DNA of 32,634 nt from Isohypsibius dastychi (GCA_034696485.1 JAQIWT010000133.1:1-32634); one strand, 5' to 3'; shown: positions 1 to 10,111, counted from the stretch's first letter. Translations and numbers: made by a program. The notes: generated by a model not told the origin, from the sequence alone.

Positions 1-739
1 CTAGAGTTCGCAATATCAAATCACTGAAGATATTGTTACCACCTAATTAAACTTCTATAAAAAATGTCGTTTACAATAAAATCTTGAACAGAAATTTGCG
101 ATTCCGTTACAAAACCCCCGCGTAGCGGGGCGGCGCTGCTAGTAACAGTAAATATGTATATAAGGAACTGTTTCGAAATTAAATCATATTTAGCTACGAA
201 TGTGTCTCTAGTTATTGTTTATTTTTCCAGCCAGCTCTCCACATTCCCAAGAAGATCAAGAGCAACAAGCAGAACTGGCCATCAAACTGCAATGGTGAAG
301 AGGTCAACAGACGCGAAGAAGATGGCTAGTTTTATGGTTTCATGTCCAGGGGAATGTTTAGTTTTATGGCTCAATGAACAGGTCTGCATTTCATTTCGAA
401 AGAACAGTTGTAAAGTTGAATTGCAAGTGACTACACATTCAAGTGGAATGGAATGCAATGGAGAGCAGAAGCCGAGTCGAACGCTCAAGCTATGGCCAAA
501 TTTAGACATTGATTTTTTTCTGACTCTCCACTTGAGCATTCATATCCACTCGAGGCTAGACGTCAGACGGAACAAATCTACCTTCTTTTTCAAAATCATA
601 AATGGAAACAAAAATATCATGAAAACAGAATCAAAAAATTTACGTTCCATTCTTGAGCCAATCAGAAATCTTTTGAATTTTTCATATGAAAGAAGTAAAA
701 TGAAATTTTTTTGGAGTGATCACAACTGGTTTTTTTTAC
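1..739. other. No supported gene; GC-rich hairpin at 115-130
   Basis: No reading frame here has convincing protein character. A plus-strand open frame from 154 to 756 lacks family resemblance and its composition looks random. A short GC-rich inverted repeat (CCCCGC-GTA-GCGGGG) lies at about 116-130, followed by GGCGGCGCTG, in otherwise AT-rich DNA. The region may hold the 3' continuation of the minus-strand tensin gene, because the candidate exon at 740-916 ends in a splice donor, but I could not identify the next exon. Confidence 0.4.
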
Positions 740-916
740 CTGGCGTATCAAGATGAACTTCTGGAATAGGTGAGACCGGGTGGACAGGGAGAACTTGATA
801 TTGATAATTGCGATGATCGATATCTCCTTTGTCTTCACTCAGCGAGTCGCCATGATCTCCGGCAATACTCCTTTCCGACTCGATAGCGTCACGATTAAAG
901 AGAACTCCACTTTCTT
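740..916 (-). CDS. Candidate internal exon, possibly downstream part of the tensin gene
   Basis: A 177-nt minus-strand stretch is open in only one frame. It is bounded by a good acceptor (CGATTTCCAG, next to 916) and a good donor (G|GTAAAAAAA, at 740/739). Its phase (1 in, 1 out) fits directly onto the tensin exon that ends at 2144 with phase 1. The 59 codons are acidic and polar (for example SLSEDKGDID and HPVSPIPEVHL), as expected of the disordered region that follows the C2 domain in tensins. No specific family motif is visible, so membership of the tensin gene rests on strand, order and phase. It could belong to another transcript. Confidence 0.5.
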
Positions 917-2143
917 CTGGAAATCGAGAAGAATGTTACCGAATCGTCGCAGCGCTTGAATAGATAAAGTGGAATAAAGTTATTGAGAAATATTCCGCCC
1001 CGTCTTCTTCTCGTCGACTAATTCAAGAACACCACCACTATCGAGATTACACAATCCACTACTCTTGAGGAGGGCAAGAAGGAAGGAAAGAAAAAGAGCT
1101 GCATAAATTATCGAGCATGTCATAAGTCATAACAAGCGAGCTCTTCTTCTTGAACGCCAGCGTGTGTGTGTTAGTTAAGGAGAAAAATAGAAAGTGCGCC
1201 GTCGGCGATACACTCTACTTTCTTCAACTGCTGCCATAAAAACTAATCGCCACTCTCCGAGATGATGCGATTCACGAACCACCTCCACTAACTGATACAA
1301 GAAACTTCTGTGTCTAAAACAGCGATAAAAACGATGAGTTTCTTGAGAACAGTTGCATGAAACAGGTTCAGGAAATGGGATCACAAGTGGCGAATTACAG
1401 TAGTCAGTTCGGTTCATCTTTGGCAAAAGACAGATTTGCCAAAATTCAGATGATATGTGATTTTTCTGGTGAGTTCTCAAAATGGATGAATTAACCAAAA
1501 TTCCAGTACGACTGTATTCCAGTGAAAAACTTATGACATCTGTATGAATCACCATAGGGTTACTACCAGAAGCTAAAGACGAAATCTAATTTCTGGATTT
1601 TTTGAATTTGCTGAAATACTGTTCAGTTTGCCAATCTCGGGTGGTTTTTTTCTTTCTGCACAAATTCTGGCCATGACGCAAATCCACCGAAATATTCCAG
1701 AATCATGCAGGAACCATTTAAATATAATTTCTATAATCAGCTCTGCGAATACCGCGCTTCATTCTCTGATCTTTCCGGAGTTCACTGACTACCCAAATTT
1801 CTTTCATTTAGTCAGCTAGAAATCTGCAACAGTGTTCATTTCGTGACGACAGCGATTCGGGTGAGTTAACCTTGTTTCAATTAGGCAAACTTTTCTATTA
1901 GTTTAGAAGGAAAGAAATGACTCATAAACCAGCTGGACCTGGTGAAAAATTGAAAGCTCAACCGTTTCCAAACTGCAAACACACTTTGCCGCGCGGCGCG
2001 CCATCATTGATTTTGACGAGAAGGAGGTTATTAAAAACAACTGACTTGCCAAATGAGCTATTAATCTGACAAGAATATCTCACCGCAAAGCCCATTTTTA
2101 AACAGAGAACAGTTAGCGCATTTATAAAAACAAAATGACGCAC
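917..2143. other. Probable tensin intron, no confident gene
   Basis: This interval separates the tensin exon at 2144-2212 from the candidate exon at 740-916. A minus-strand open frame at 1175-1555 (126 codons, Cys/His/Arg-rich) has no clear splice sites or family features. A plus-strand pair of frames at 1812-1860 and 2151-2221 splices neatly in phase, but the second overlaps the tensin C2 exon on the other strand, so I treat it as a shadow. Nothing else is supported. Confidence 0.4.
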
Positions 2144-5100
2144 CTGTCAGAAATGGATGATGTGAGCGAGAAAACGTCAACTCCAGCCGACCGTCGTTCG
2201 GGAATCGGATATCTGCAATGACAGAATAAATCAAATTTTTGCAACTAGCGGTACATGGATACTAAAGATATTGCCAACTTTTCGAGGGAAAACATTGTAT
2301 CTTTAGGGACGAGCAATGAGAAAAACGTCTACATCTGATACGATATGAACACAATATCAAACACATTGAATGCATCTAGTTTCCAGTAGTCTCAGTAGCT
2401 GCTGTGGTTCATTTGAAGTGCTTTGCTATAGTATTATGAGCTGTGTTTGTTACTTTCCGTGGTTTCAGATAGTCCGTTGAAATCTGATGTGATTTTCGCC
2501 TACGACCATACCACGTAGAATGCTCCCGATCCCGTTCGATCTCGGAAGATAAGCTACGTCGGGCCTGGTTAGTACTTAGATGGGTGACCGCTTGGGAACA
2601 CCGGGTGTTGTAGGCATCTTTTTGGCAAAAGTCGTCCGTAATGTTAGCAGTCAGAACCGGTTACCATTTCTCGCGACAGTAATTTTTTCCATAACCAACT
2701 CGCGCTTCGGCAAGCCGAATTTCTGCGTTCGATTTTGTAATAGAAATTAAATTGTATCCAAAATATTGGAATAGAATGAAGTTCATAATTCACTTGCTCT
2801 GGAAAAGAATAGATTTCAGTCAAGCGAAACCTGTGAGTTATTCATACTTATTGAACATCGTTATCTTTCTTTTTCGAGAACGAGTGAATTAGCTCATTTT
2901 ATTCCAATATTTTGGATACAATTTAATTTCTATTACAAAATCGAACGCAGAACTTCCGCTTAGCGCGAGTTGGTTATGGAAAAAATGACTGTGGCGAGAA
3001 ATGGTAACCGGTTCTGACTGCTAACATTACGGACGACTTTTGCCAAAAAGATGCCTACAACACCCGGTGTTCCCAAGCGGTCACCCATCTAAGTACTAAC
3101 CAGGCCCGACGTAGCTTATCTTCCGAGATCGAACGGGATCGGGAGCATTCTACGTGGTATGGTCGTAGGCGAAAATCACATCAGATTTCACCGCACTATC
3201 TGAAACCACAGAAAGTAATAAACGCAGCACATAATATTATGATAACAATATCAGCAACTCAATTCAACAGTACCAGCTATTGAGACAGATGCCACCAAAA
3301 CGAAGCTCTTTTCTTCTCACCATTGCAAGCTTCATCTAAATCCCATTTCGTCAACAAAAGAGTACCCTCCTCAATTGCACAAGTATGAAGCTGGCACCGG
3401 AACATTATGTCTTTGTTTGAAGATCGTAACTTTTTATGGTGATGACATTTGATCATTATATCCCCTCGTAGTTGCACAGGTGTACGAAGCTGGATGGTTA
3501 GAATATTCCGTCCTTCCAGTTCCGATAGCGAACTATAGATTAAACGCGGACATTCCAAACACCCTCTTGCATATAAAACATCAATCTTACTAGATTTCGG
3601 ATGTCCAGACATGTTCGTTAGATTGGTATATTTTGAAGGATGGCCGGCATGCAGCCCGGCCATCAAAGTTAGGCACTTGTTGAAGTGTGATGGCGTGAAG
3701 ATAGACAGCGTCTCCACAAATCCGAATTGAACCTTTGAGCAATCCACTAAAATACTGAATAAACCTGTGAAAAAATACAATAACTATAACCTCTAACAAC
3801 TGAAACTCCGGTTTACCAAGAATATTTCCAGCTCTTGGTTAAATTATGTTTTAAAAGAAAACAAAAAACCATGGGTCTCTCAAGTTTTACTAATTGAAAA
3901 CAGCAAAAAATATCGAAAAATTCCCAATTTGTTACCCGATAAATGTTTCTTTTGTAAACGGAAAACTGAAATGAGAGGAACTGATTTACCGGCGCTGTGA
4001 CGGAGTGACATATTTCTGCAGTTCTTTTTCAAAGAGACTGTTGATGGCATATCTGTCGCGAGCTTGGCTGGCCCTGTGAAAAATAAAATCCATGTGAATT
4101 AAACACGAATTCCAAATAGACCAAGAAAAACCTACGAGCCACAAATAGATGTGTAATGCAAATAACCGGCGATAAGAACAGCAGCTCTTCCTAAGCCACC
4201 CTAAAATCAATGCACGTTATCAGGCGAAGAAAAAACCACCGAACAATAACGTACGAACAAAAGATTTATGAAATAAACCGAAAAAAAGGTCAAAAGTCAA
4301 CCAAGTAACTAGCTGTTTATAACCTTGTCCAAAACTTTTCGGAAAGCTTGTATGAACAAAAAAATTTGTCCTCCCAGAGCTTACCTTGCAGTGAATGACA
4401 AGGACGTTCCGAATATCCGCGTTTAGCCAAACATCAGCCTGAACATCAAAAACAGGATCGTTGTTATCGTTTTCGGTTGGAATAATAAAAGGCTTGTTTC
4501 CCGCATTGATAACAGATCAGATTTCGGCGAGATCATTGACTCTTCAGTAGGTTGGCTACCTGTTTGCAAATAGAGCATAGCTTCTCAAGTGGCGGGGCAA
4601 GTGCGGCTGGCCATCCGAAATCCATTACCTGTTTGGCGATAAAATCATGAAAATATCAAGATTAATCAAGTGCAAGAATAACAGCAGAGACTGACGTTGG
4701 TATTGAGCCGTAAGAGATCGGTTCGTGGCTCGGAGACATTCATAATGAAATAATGTTGACCGTAGTCCGACTGTAATTTGCTGGAGACCTCCTTGATGTG
4801 CGGACGATATACGTTGTCGGGAGCATCTTCCGGTGCAAGTAACACTGCAAGTAAATGGTAACTGCAGATAAGGTCCCCCAAACAGGAAATATACCTAAAA
4901 AAAGCCTCGAGCTTTTTTTATGACTGCCCCTTGGGGCAGTCATAATGTCCCCCCCCCAGACTGTTTTTGGTTCAACTAAAAATATTCATCATATTTTGTT
5001 CTATATTGTAAACGAACAGTTCTGGCCGATTCATCACATGAGAATTAAGTGTAAGAGTTACAAAAACGCACATTTATGCTATCCACCGCATGCACCTTGT

Positions 5101-7115
5101 TGCTGAGAAATATGATAATTTGTTCCTTTTGGAAAAAGAACGAAGAAATCTAGTAGTTGGCGTTCTGCCATTTCAAGCTACCCAGCGCGTCGTGGGTCAC
5201 CAACTTCCTTCGGAAGATTGTCGCCCCCCGCCGCTGGTATTCAGTCAATGCAATGCTATCAATGCAATACACCATGGAAATTAGCAAATGAGTAATCAGC
5301 AACAGCGGCACTTTATTCACGCAAAAACACAAAAAATCCAATGAAGAAAGTCTGTTTACGCAGGATTATTGAGAAAAACAAAACAGAAAAATTAGACATA
5401 TGAAATACATTCCTTATGCGTACGTGACCGGTGAAATGTTAAAGTCATTACCTTAAAAAGTGTCCAATATGATGACCAATGAAAAAACCAATCTCTATCA
5501 CATTTATTTTACGGTAAACCCCTCTCAGTGGACAATTGGTTCAAAGAAGACTTTTGAGAACAATCCAAACTCTAATAATGAAATTATGAACATTACAAGA
5601 AAAGACTTCTGAGAAAATGATGTGTTGAACAAATTCAGCTCTTGATGAGCGAATATCAGTTCGTTGATTTAGGACAACCCCCCGGGGGGGACAAAACTTT
5701 TTACGAAAATCACAAATTTATTGAAAATTATACAAAAATTGTTAAAAAATTATTATGAATTGAATTATAAAATATGCAATATGAAGTTATGAATTATGAA
5801 TAATGAAATAGGAATAATGAAATATGAATTATGAAATATAAATTATTAAGTTTGAAATATCGATTATGAAATATGAATTATGAACTATTAAATATGAAAT
5901 ACGAAATATAGAATATGAATTATGAAATATGAATCAATAATTATGAATTATGAGTTATGAAATATGAATTATGAACCATTGAATATCAAATATCGTTGCG
6001 AAGCTTTGATTATCAACCTCCTCACAGGGCATGAGTTGCAAAAGTTGGAAGATGAATAGGAATCACTCATGCAGTCACTCATGCCCTCAGTCACTCATGC
6101 CCACAGGGCATGAGTGATATGACAATGGCATGAGTGAAACGACAATAGGCGCAGGCAGGCAGGCATGACCTACTTACGCGCATAACAAAAGCCAGTGGCG
6201 CTTATCAGTTAAGGTGCATCCTGCATCACTCTCCGCTTTGTCTCGCGAGTGAATGGATTTCACACCGTTTACTCATTCCCATTGTTAGCTCGAACTTTTA
6301 AACTGCGGGATTGTAAAGACTCGTATGAAAAGAACTCCTTTCATCCAAACTCAACTCAAACTTTTTGAAACACGATTAGCAGGTCCGTACTCGAAGTTTT
6401 TTTGGCGTGCGCTACTTGGTCTCCCCCTTGGGGGGGGGACAAAAATTTAGAACATGGTATCTCGTTAGTTATGACTGATTTTGAACTAGAAAATACAGTA
6501 AAGAAACGGTACGACAATCTTGGGGTGCCGGTTAGATTGAATTTCATTCCTGACCCGAACATTCCAACATACTCAAAATCTACTACTGTTGAACTGAGGT
6601 GCTTTGATATAACATAATGTGCTGCGTTTAAAATCCGTGTTTTTGGATGGTGCGGTGAAATCTGATGTAGCTCTTGCCTACGACCATACCACGTAGAATG
6701 CTCCCGATCCCGTTCGATCTCGGAAGATAAGCTACGTCGGGCCTGGTTAGTACTTAGATGGGTGACCGCTTGGGAACACCGGGTGTTGTAGGCTTCTTTT
6801 TCGCAAAAAGTACTAGAACCAGGTACGTGAAATTATCAAGCCTAGTGGTTAGAAATTAGTTTCAGAATAACCAAAAAAAAATTCCATGATTTAGTCATGC
6901 TTTTCTACACAATATATTGTCAGTGAATTTAAAATATTCGAAAAGGGAGAACTTAGCTATTTGATAGAAAATTTCCCGAAACTAAACAATACGGGTCCCC
7001 TTTTGGCTATGGTCAACCCATAATTCAACATTTCGAAAATCTTGTAATCAATACGATGCCAGATACGCGGTTATCACGTACGGATTATCCTTTCGGTAAC
7101 GAAAACAGCTTCCAT
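2144..7115 (-). CDS. Tensin-family protein (PTP-like phosphatase domain plus C2 domain), 3' end open
   Basis: Exons on the minus strand: 7082-7115 (coding part), 4696-4844, 4560-4628, 4385-4438, 4136-4200, 3990-4073, 3591-3764, 3321-3532 and 2144-2212; all phases agree. The product begins MEAVFVTERII, as in tensins (VTERII precedes the phosphatase fold). It carries NVSEPRTDLLRLN, the DFGWP-ALEK-like segment, and a P-loop HCKGGLGR (residues about 100-107) with the CX5R cysteine and arginine present. PSQRRFIQYFSGLLKGSI opens the C2 domain, which includes RGDIMIKCHHHKK, FRCQLHTCAI, KWDLDEA and IRFPNDGRLELTFS. Tensins link integrin adhesions to actin at the cytoplasmic membrane. No SH2 or PTB domain was seen; the last exon ends in a donor, so the gene continues. 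The start ATG at 7115 follows an in-frame stop within its exon and is in fair context; an upstream coding exon joined at a different acceptor cannot be excluded. Confidence 0.92.
2498..2616 (+). rRNA. 5S ribosomal RNA (copy 1, left palindrome arm)
   Basis: The 119-nt gene starts GCCTACGACCATACCACG and ends GGGTGTTGTAGGC, so the two ends pair as helix I of 5S rRNA. It contains the internal RNA polymerase III control region (GGGCCTGGTTAGTACTTAG and GATGGGTGACC). A T run (CTTTTT) follows at once and would terminate RNA polymerase III. Length and sequence are typical of animal 5S rRNA. The gene is antisense to the tensin gene whose intron holds it. Confidence 0.97.
3052..3170 (-). rRNA. 5S ribosomal RNA (copy 2, right palindrome arm)
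   Basis: This is the reverse-complement copy of the 5S gene at 2498, base for base the same across the gene, with the same T-run terminator (seen as AAAAAG before 3052 on the plus strand). The two genes point toward each other. This copy is on the same strand as the host tensin gene, so its T run could also be met by polymerase II transcripts. Confidence 0.97.
4895..4944. repeat. Two adjacent perfect hairpins
   Basis: Two short inverted repeats stand side by side in the large tensin intron, about 50 nt upstream of the exon beginning at 4844. The first is TAAAAAAAGC / GCTTTTTTTA around CTCGA. The second is TATGACTGCCCC / GGGGCAGTCATA around TT (4919-4944). The 12-bp arms of the second are perfect. 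In the pre-mRNA (minus strand) they would form strong stem-loops near the branch-point region. Confidence 0.85.
5745..5990. repeat. AT-rich degenerate tandem repeat
   Basis: About 245 bp are built of degenerate copies of a 7- or 14-base unit close to GAATTATGAAATAT (TATGAAT, TATGAAA and similar). Copies differ by single bases and the register drifts. It lies in the large tensin intron. Confidence 0.9.
6025..6165. repeat. Cluster of CACTCATGCC motifs with a perfect hairpin
   Basis: The motif TCACTCATGCC or its complement GGCATGAGTGA occurs at least six times in about 110 bp. One pair forms a hairpin with 12-bp arms (TCACTCATGCCC / GGGCATGAGTGA, loop ACA, about 6091-6117). A short GGCAGGCAGGCA run follows. 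There is no coding frame. Confidence 0.85.
6676..6794 (+). rRNA. 5S ribosomal RNA (copy 3)
   Basis: A third 5S gene is identical to copies 1 and 2 over the 118 bases from GCCTACGACC to TTGTAGGC, and is followed by TTCTTTTT. About 60 bp upstream also resembles the flank of copy 2 (TGTGCTGCGTTTA and GTGCGGTGAAATCTGATGT), so the duplicated unit includes upstream sequence. Its downstream flank is unrelated to that of the other copies beyond the terminator. It lies in the tensin intron 4845-7081, antisense to tensin. Confidence 0.97.
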
Positions 7116-7182
7116 TTCCGGCGGCTGACTCTTTTTCGTTGGCTTTAAAGAGCATCGGTGAATCCAGCTGACATGTTGTCAC
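7082..7182 (-). other. Tensin first coding exon with probable 5' UTR
   Basis: The exon starts after the acceptor CTTTGCAG (7183 side) and ends at donor C|GTACGT. An in-frame TGA stands at its very beginning, so if this acceptor is used translation must start at the ATG at 7115. A second possible acceptor (ATGTCAG) lies 15 nt inside. A good minus-strand donor (AAAG|GTAAGCACG, exon end at 7948) upstream could close a noncoding leader exon, which would place the tensin promoter beyond 8000. The leader is inference. Confidence 0.6.
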
Positions 7183-9609
7183 CTGCAAAGTGAATACACG
7201 TTAAATTTCTCAATAAAATTACAGAAATCCCATTGAATAGAAACGTGTTCGGACATTTCAAACATTTTTCTGCCAATCAGCTTGAGAGGCACGCTTGTCA
7301 AATTTGCAACGAGAGCGCACCGCAACCCCTTGCTTGTCTCTTCATATTTATTCCCATGATAATAAAAACATTCCTCATAACCGGTTATTTATTTGATTTT
7401 ATCTCGCAGACCAATTGAAATCTAATCAAATAGAAGAATTCAGGTGGAAACAAAACCCTCGAAGAGAAAAATCATTTCGAATACACCGACTCAAATGCCA
7501 AAAACTCCAAGCAAGATAAAGTTTCAAACGTTTTTGGTTTGAACAATGAAGAAAACAATGCAGGAGTCCAGAGTTCACAACTTTGTTCGAGTGCAAAATT
7601 GGCTGAATTCGAAGTCAGTACTCGTGCATCCTGATTCCTGACTTCCCTGTATGTCTCCAGTTTGCATATGTAGATAGAATTTAGTTCAGCAAGAACAAGA
7701 ATGCACCAACGAAACCATTTGTTTCATTAGCGTTCAGTTTGCTGATAGAGTTTCAGGCGTATAAATTAACAAATTTCTTTACTCACCAGCTTCAAATCTG
7801 CATCAAAGGTAGACAATATACTAATTTGCTGACCTACTTTCATTTCGTCGAGAAAAAACGTAGACAACACGTGCTTATGAATGAAAGTGCGATGCACATG
7901 TCATCGTCCTCCAATTAACCTTGCAAATGAGCGTCAAACGTGCTTACCTTTGTTTTCGTTTTACAGAATGAGAAGACGAGCGTTCTTTGGCCTTGGCAAT
8001 GTTATCAGGTGACAATCCTTATCCGATTATTCGTCACTAAATATTTCCACAACAGGCACCATTTTCCATCCATCTTGTCCACCAAAAATATAATGAGCTT
8101 GATTAATTGCACGGGGCAGGGATGCGGGTATTGGACAGCCGTAAATCTTTGGTTGTGTTTGGGGAAAGTGATGGGTCGTTTTGTAAAAAGTGCACTAACT
8201 GCACGCTCTCATTCATCCATTTCGTTTTTGCCAACACTCTGGCCCAGTGGCCTGGCTTGCTCCGTTTGGCTGCGCAAGAGCAAATGCGAAGCAGACAGCG
8301 TGCGGCAGACAGACAAAATGCGGCTTCAGCGTCAGAGCGGATATCGGATCCTCGAGAGCGAAATGATGAATAGTAGCGCCGGTAGCGTAGCGGAACGAAT
8401 TGGCATTGATTGATAGTCAGCGGTCAAGAATGACCCACGAAGCCACTCTAGTTGCAGTCTACACGTAGTTCTCGTATTTTTGTCAACTTGAAGACAAAAC
8501 GGCGAACCACAGAATCGGACGCAGCACCGACTTCTGAAGCGTAGGTGTAGATCTTTGTAGAACGATGTCCGATCCCATCAATCATCTGTCGTCATTTTCT
8601 CAAAAGCTAAGCCCACACTGATCTCCCGTCCTTCAAACTGCAGTGATGCTGGCCTGCGTTCGCCTCGTCTCGCTTCCTTCTCCATAAATGGCACACGTGG
8701 CATTCTAAGATGTCCAAGAGAAGCGATATTGGAGAAAAATCATCATGGAATGGCTGCTGTACTGTACCGTGTCTGTCCACACGCATCCACACATGTCCCA
8801 AACAGCTGTGTTTTGACCGCCTTTCACAACGGTTTTCCCTCGTATACAAATACAAACTTCCACTCTTTTGAGCGTGCTAGCCTAGCCATCTAATATACAT
8901 GCAACGGCAAGTTCATATTCGCGCAGTTTCGAAGGGTGCATGCATGCGCCAAACGAACTGTGCCAAGATCGAATGAAATGTTTCACTTTCTGAATCCATC
9001 TTGTACGTACTTGGAACCGTTAATTAAGAAGGAAGAGCCACTGTTGTATTCAGAATTAATGGAAAGGTCACTACTGTCTAGTTGGCAAACCGAGATCTGG
9101 CTTCGTCCAAACCGAAGAACTGGTAGGGTTCGATATAACTGTGCGCCTATTCCACGGAATGTTTGCTTTCACTTAACTAATTGAAACTGCCTTTGAACGA
9201 ACTGAAACCCATCAAGATTGACGAAGGATCTATGCCAATCCTTGGACTGCAAACCCAAATGTTTGATAGTGTCACAAGAGTCGAGTCACCTTCATACTGT
9301 GTTTGTGTTGCCAGTACCCGGAGTCTGTGAGTAACTGACCAAATTTAACATTCTTTGTAATCTACCACGAGGAGAACTGGAACTCCGGAAAGTGGACTCA
9401 CTTGTCGGGAAAAATGAATGGTGTGTTGTTTGCCTTTGATAATACAAAGTAATCATGCCGCGTCGGCTGATACTTACTCCAACAAGGATGATCTCATGGT
9501 CAGTATATGAAGTGACACGAATGCCGATTTGTTTCCTTGTCGGCGACTTCTCGTTCATTCCTAAAGTCACTTGAAGCGCCTGATCTAGTTCCGCTTTTTG
9601 TTATTCAAA
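7183..9609. other. Intergenic or leader region, no confident gene
   Basis: Open frames at 7940-8413 (plus), 8607-8855 (minus) and 8936-9184 (plus) show no signal peptide, domain or paired splice sites. The region probably holds the tensin promoter and the upstream sequence of the Ly6 gene. One minus-strand frame is more interesting: ATG at 9556 followed by 27 codons (MNEKSPTRKQIGIRV...) ends in a strong donor (GGA|GTAAGTATC, about 9476). It would be a first exon divergent from the Ly6 gene by only about 50 bp, but no continuation was found. Confidence 0.35.
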
Positions 9610-10111
9610 ATGGCTCCTCGCTTAATCACATCCTTGTTGTTACTGACGGGAGTAGTTTACGGTGAGTAAAAATATGATGTTATGCTTTTGTTCCAACTAT
9701 AGGAGAAAGCTTTGGCTATTTTCCAGCCAGCAGCCTAGTTTGTTACTCCTGCAAAGGAACCGCCAAATCAGATCCGAATTGTTTCGGCCTACAGGACGCC
9801 CAAACGGTGAAGAACGTGACTTGTCAAGGAGAAAACATGGTTTGCACTGTTGCGACAAGTCTTGAAGCAAAAGGTGACCCCTGATGAATACTTGTGTCAC
9901 TCTTCGTTAGTTCAAAGCGTTTGATGCAGAGGTGTTCATTGATCGAAGCTGTATGGAACGAGCTGGTGGATGTAAGGAAGAGGACGTCTTGGGTAAAAAA
10001 TACCAGATTTGCGGATGTAATCACCGTGATTTGTGTAATTCTGCTGATTCCAAAGCACTGCCTCTGTTTGCTGTACTGTTGATTCCTTCGTTTGCTTATC
10101 TTCTTCGTTAG
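9610..10111 (+). CDS. Ly6/uPAR-type three-finger protein, GPI-anchored
   Basis: Exons 9610-9661, 9703-9873 and 9930-10111; introns of 41 and 56 nt; 134 residues. A hydrophobic signal peptide covers residues 1-17. The mature part has ten cysteines in Ly6 order, opening CYSC (31-34) and ending ICGCNHRDLCN, the hallmark closing motif of the fold. The last 20 residues are hydrophobic after SADSK, which fits a GPI attachment signal. Such proteins sit on the outer cell surface; insect relatives such as Sleepless/Quiver and Boudin modulate channels and septate junctions, but I cannot assign this one to a subfamily. The start ATG is in frame with the signal peptide and lies in a fair context (CAAAATGG). 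A possible ATTAAA polyadenylation signal is at 10143. A minus-strand frame over the same DNA is a shadow. Confidence 0.9.

Larger units (their letters stand above)
2430..3241. repeat. Large imperfect palindrome carrying two opposed 5S rRNA genes
   Basis: About 380 bp on the left (roughly 2430-2810) recurs as its reverse complement on the right (roughly 2867-3241), with a short unpaired centre of some 55 bp. The arms include the whole 5S gene, its upstream flank (AATCTGATGTGATTTT on the left, mirrored at 3171 onward) and its downstream flank (GGTAACCGGTTCTGACTGC on the right, mirrored on the left). The arms differ by scattered substitutions and small indels in the flanks, whereas the 5S genes match exactly. 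The structure lies wholly within the tensin intron 2213-3320. Confidence 0.93.
4948..6441. repeat. Region bounded by inverted G/C tracts, possible foldback or non-autonomous element
   Basis: The left end reads GTCCCCCCCCC (from about 4947) and the right end GGGGGGGGGAC (to about 6441), an inverted pair of 11 bp. A third tract, CCCCCCGGGGGGGGAC, sits in the middle at about 5682-5701, and both right-facing copies are followed by AAAA. Between them are AT-rich repeats and no coding frame. This could be one or two non-autonomous transposons with C-tract ends or simply low-complexity DNA. No target duplication is evident. Confidence 0.4.

Noticed and set aside
154-756. 200-codon plus-strand open frame
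   Set aside because: Random-looking composition, no domain, and it overlaps the end of a better-supported minus-strand exon at 740-916.
1812-2221. Plus-strand two-exon frame ending DSDSEMDDVSEKTS... with AATAAA just after the stop
   Set aside because: The second exon overlaps base for base the minus-strand tensin C2 exon 2144-2212 (IRFPNDGRLELTFS), which has family support and matching phases. The plus reading is most likely the complement of that exon.
3277-3320. Reading the tensin C2 exon through to the stop at 3277 as the protein end
   Set aside because: A strong donor (AATG|GTGAGAAG) precedes it, and the next exon at 2144-2212 restores the conserved C2 ending, so the read-through residues are intronic.
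6402-6617. Plus-strand 71-codon frame just before 5S copy 3
   Set aside because: It starts inside a poly-G tract and overlaps the duplicated 5S upstream flank; no motif or splice support.
8107-8413. Plus-strand frames at 7940-8413
   Set aside because: No signal peptide, domain or consistent start; two overlapping frames are equally open, which suggests base composition rather than coding.
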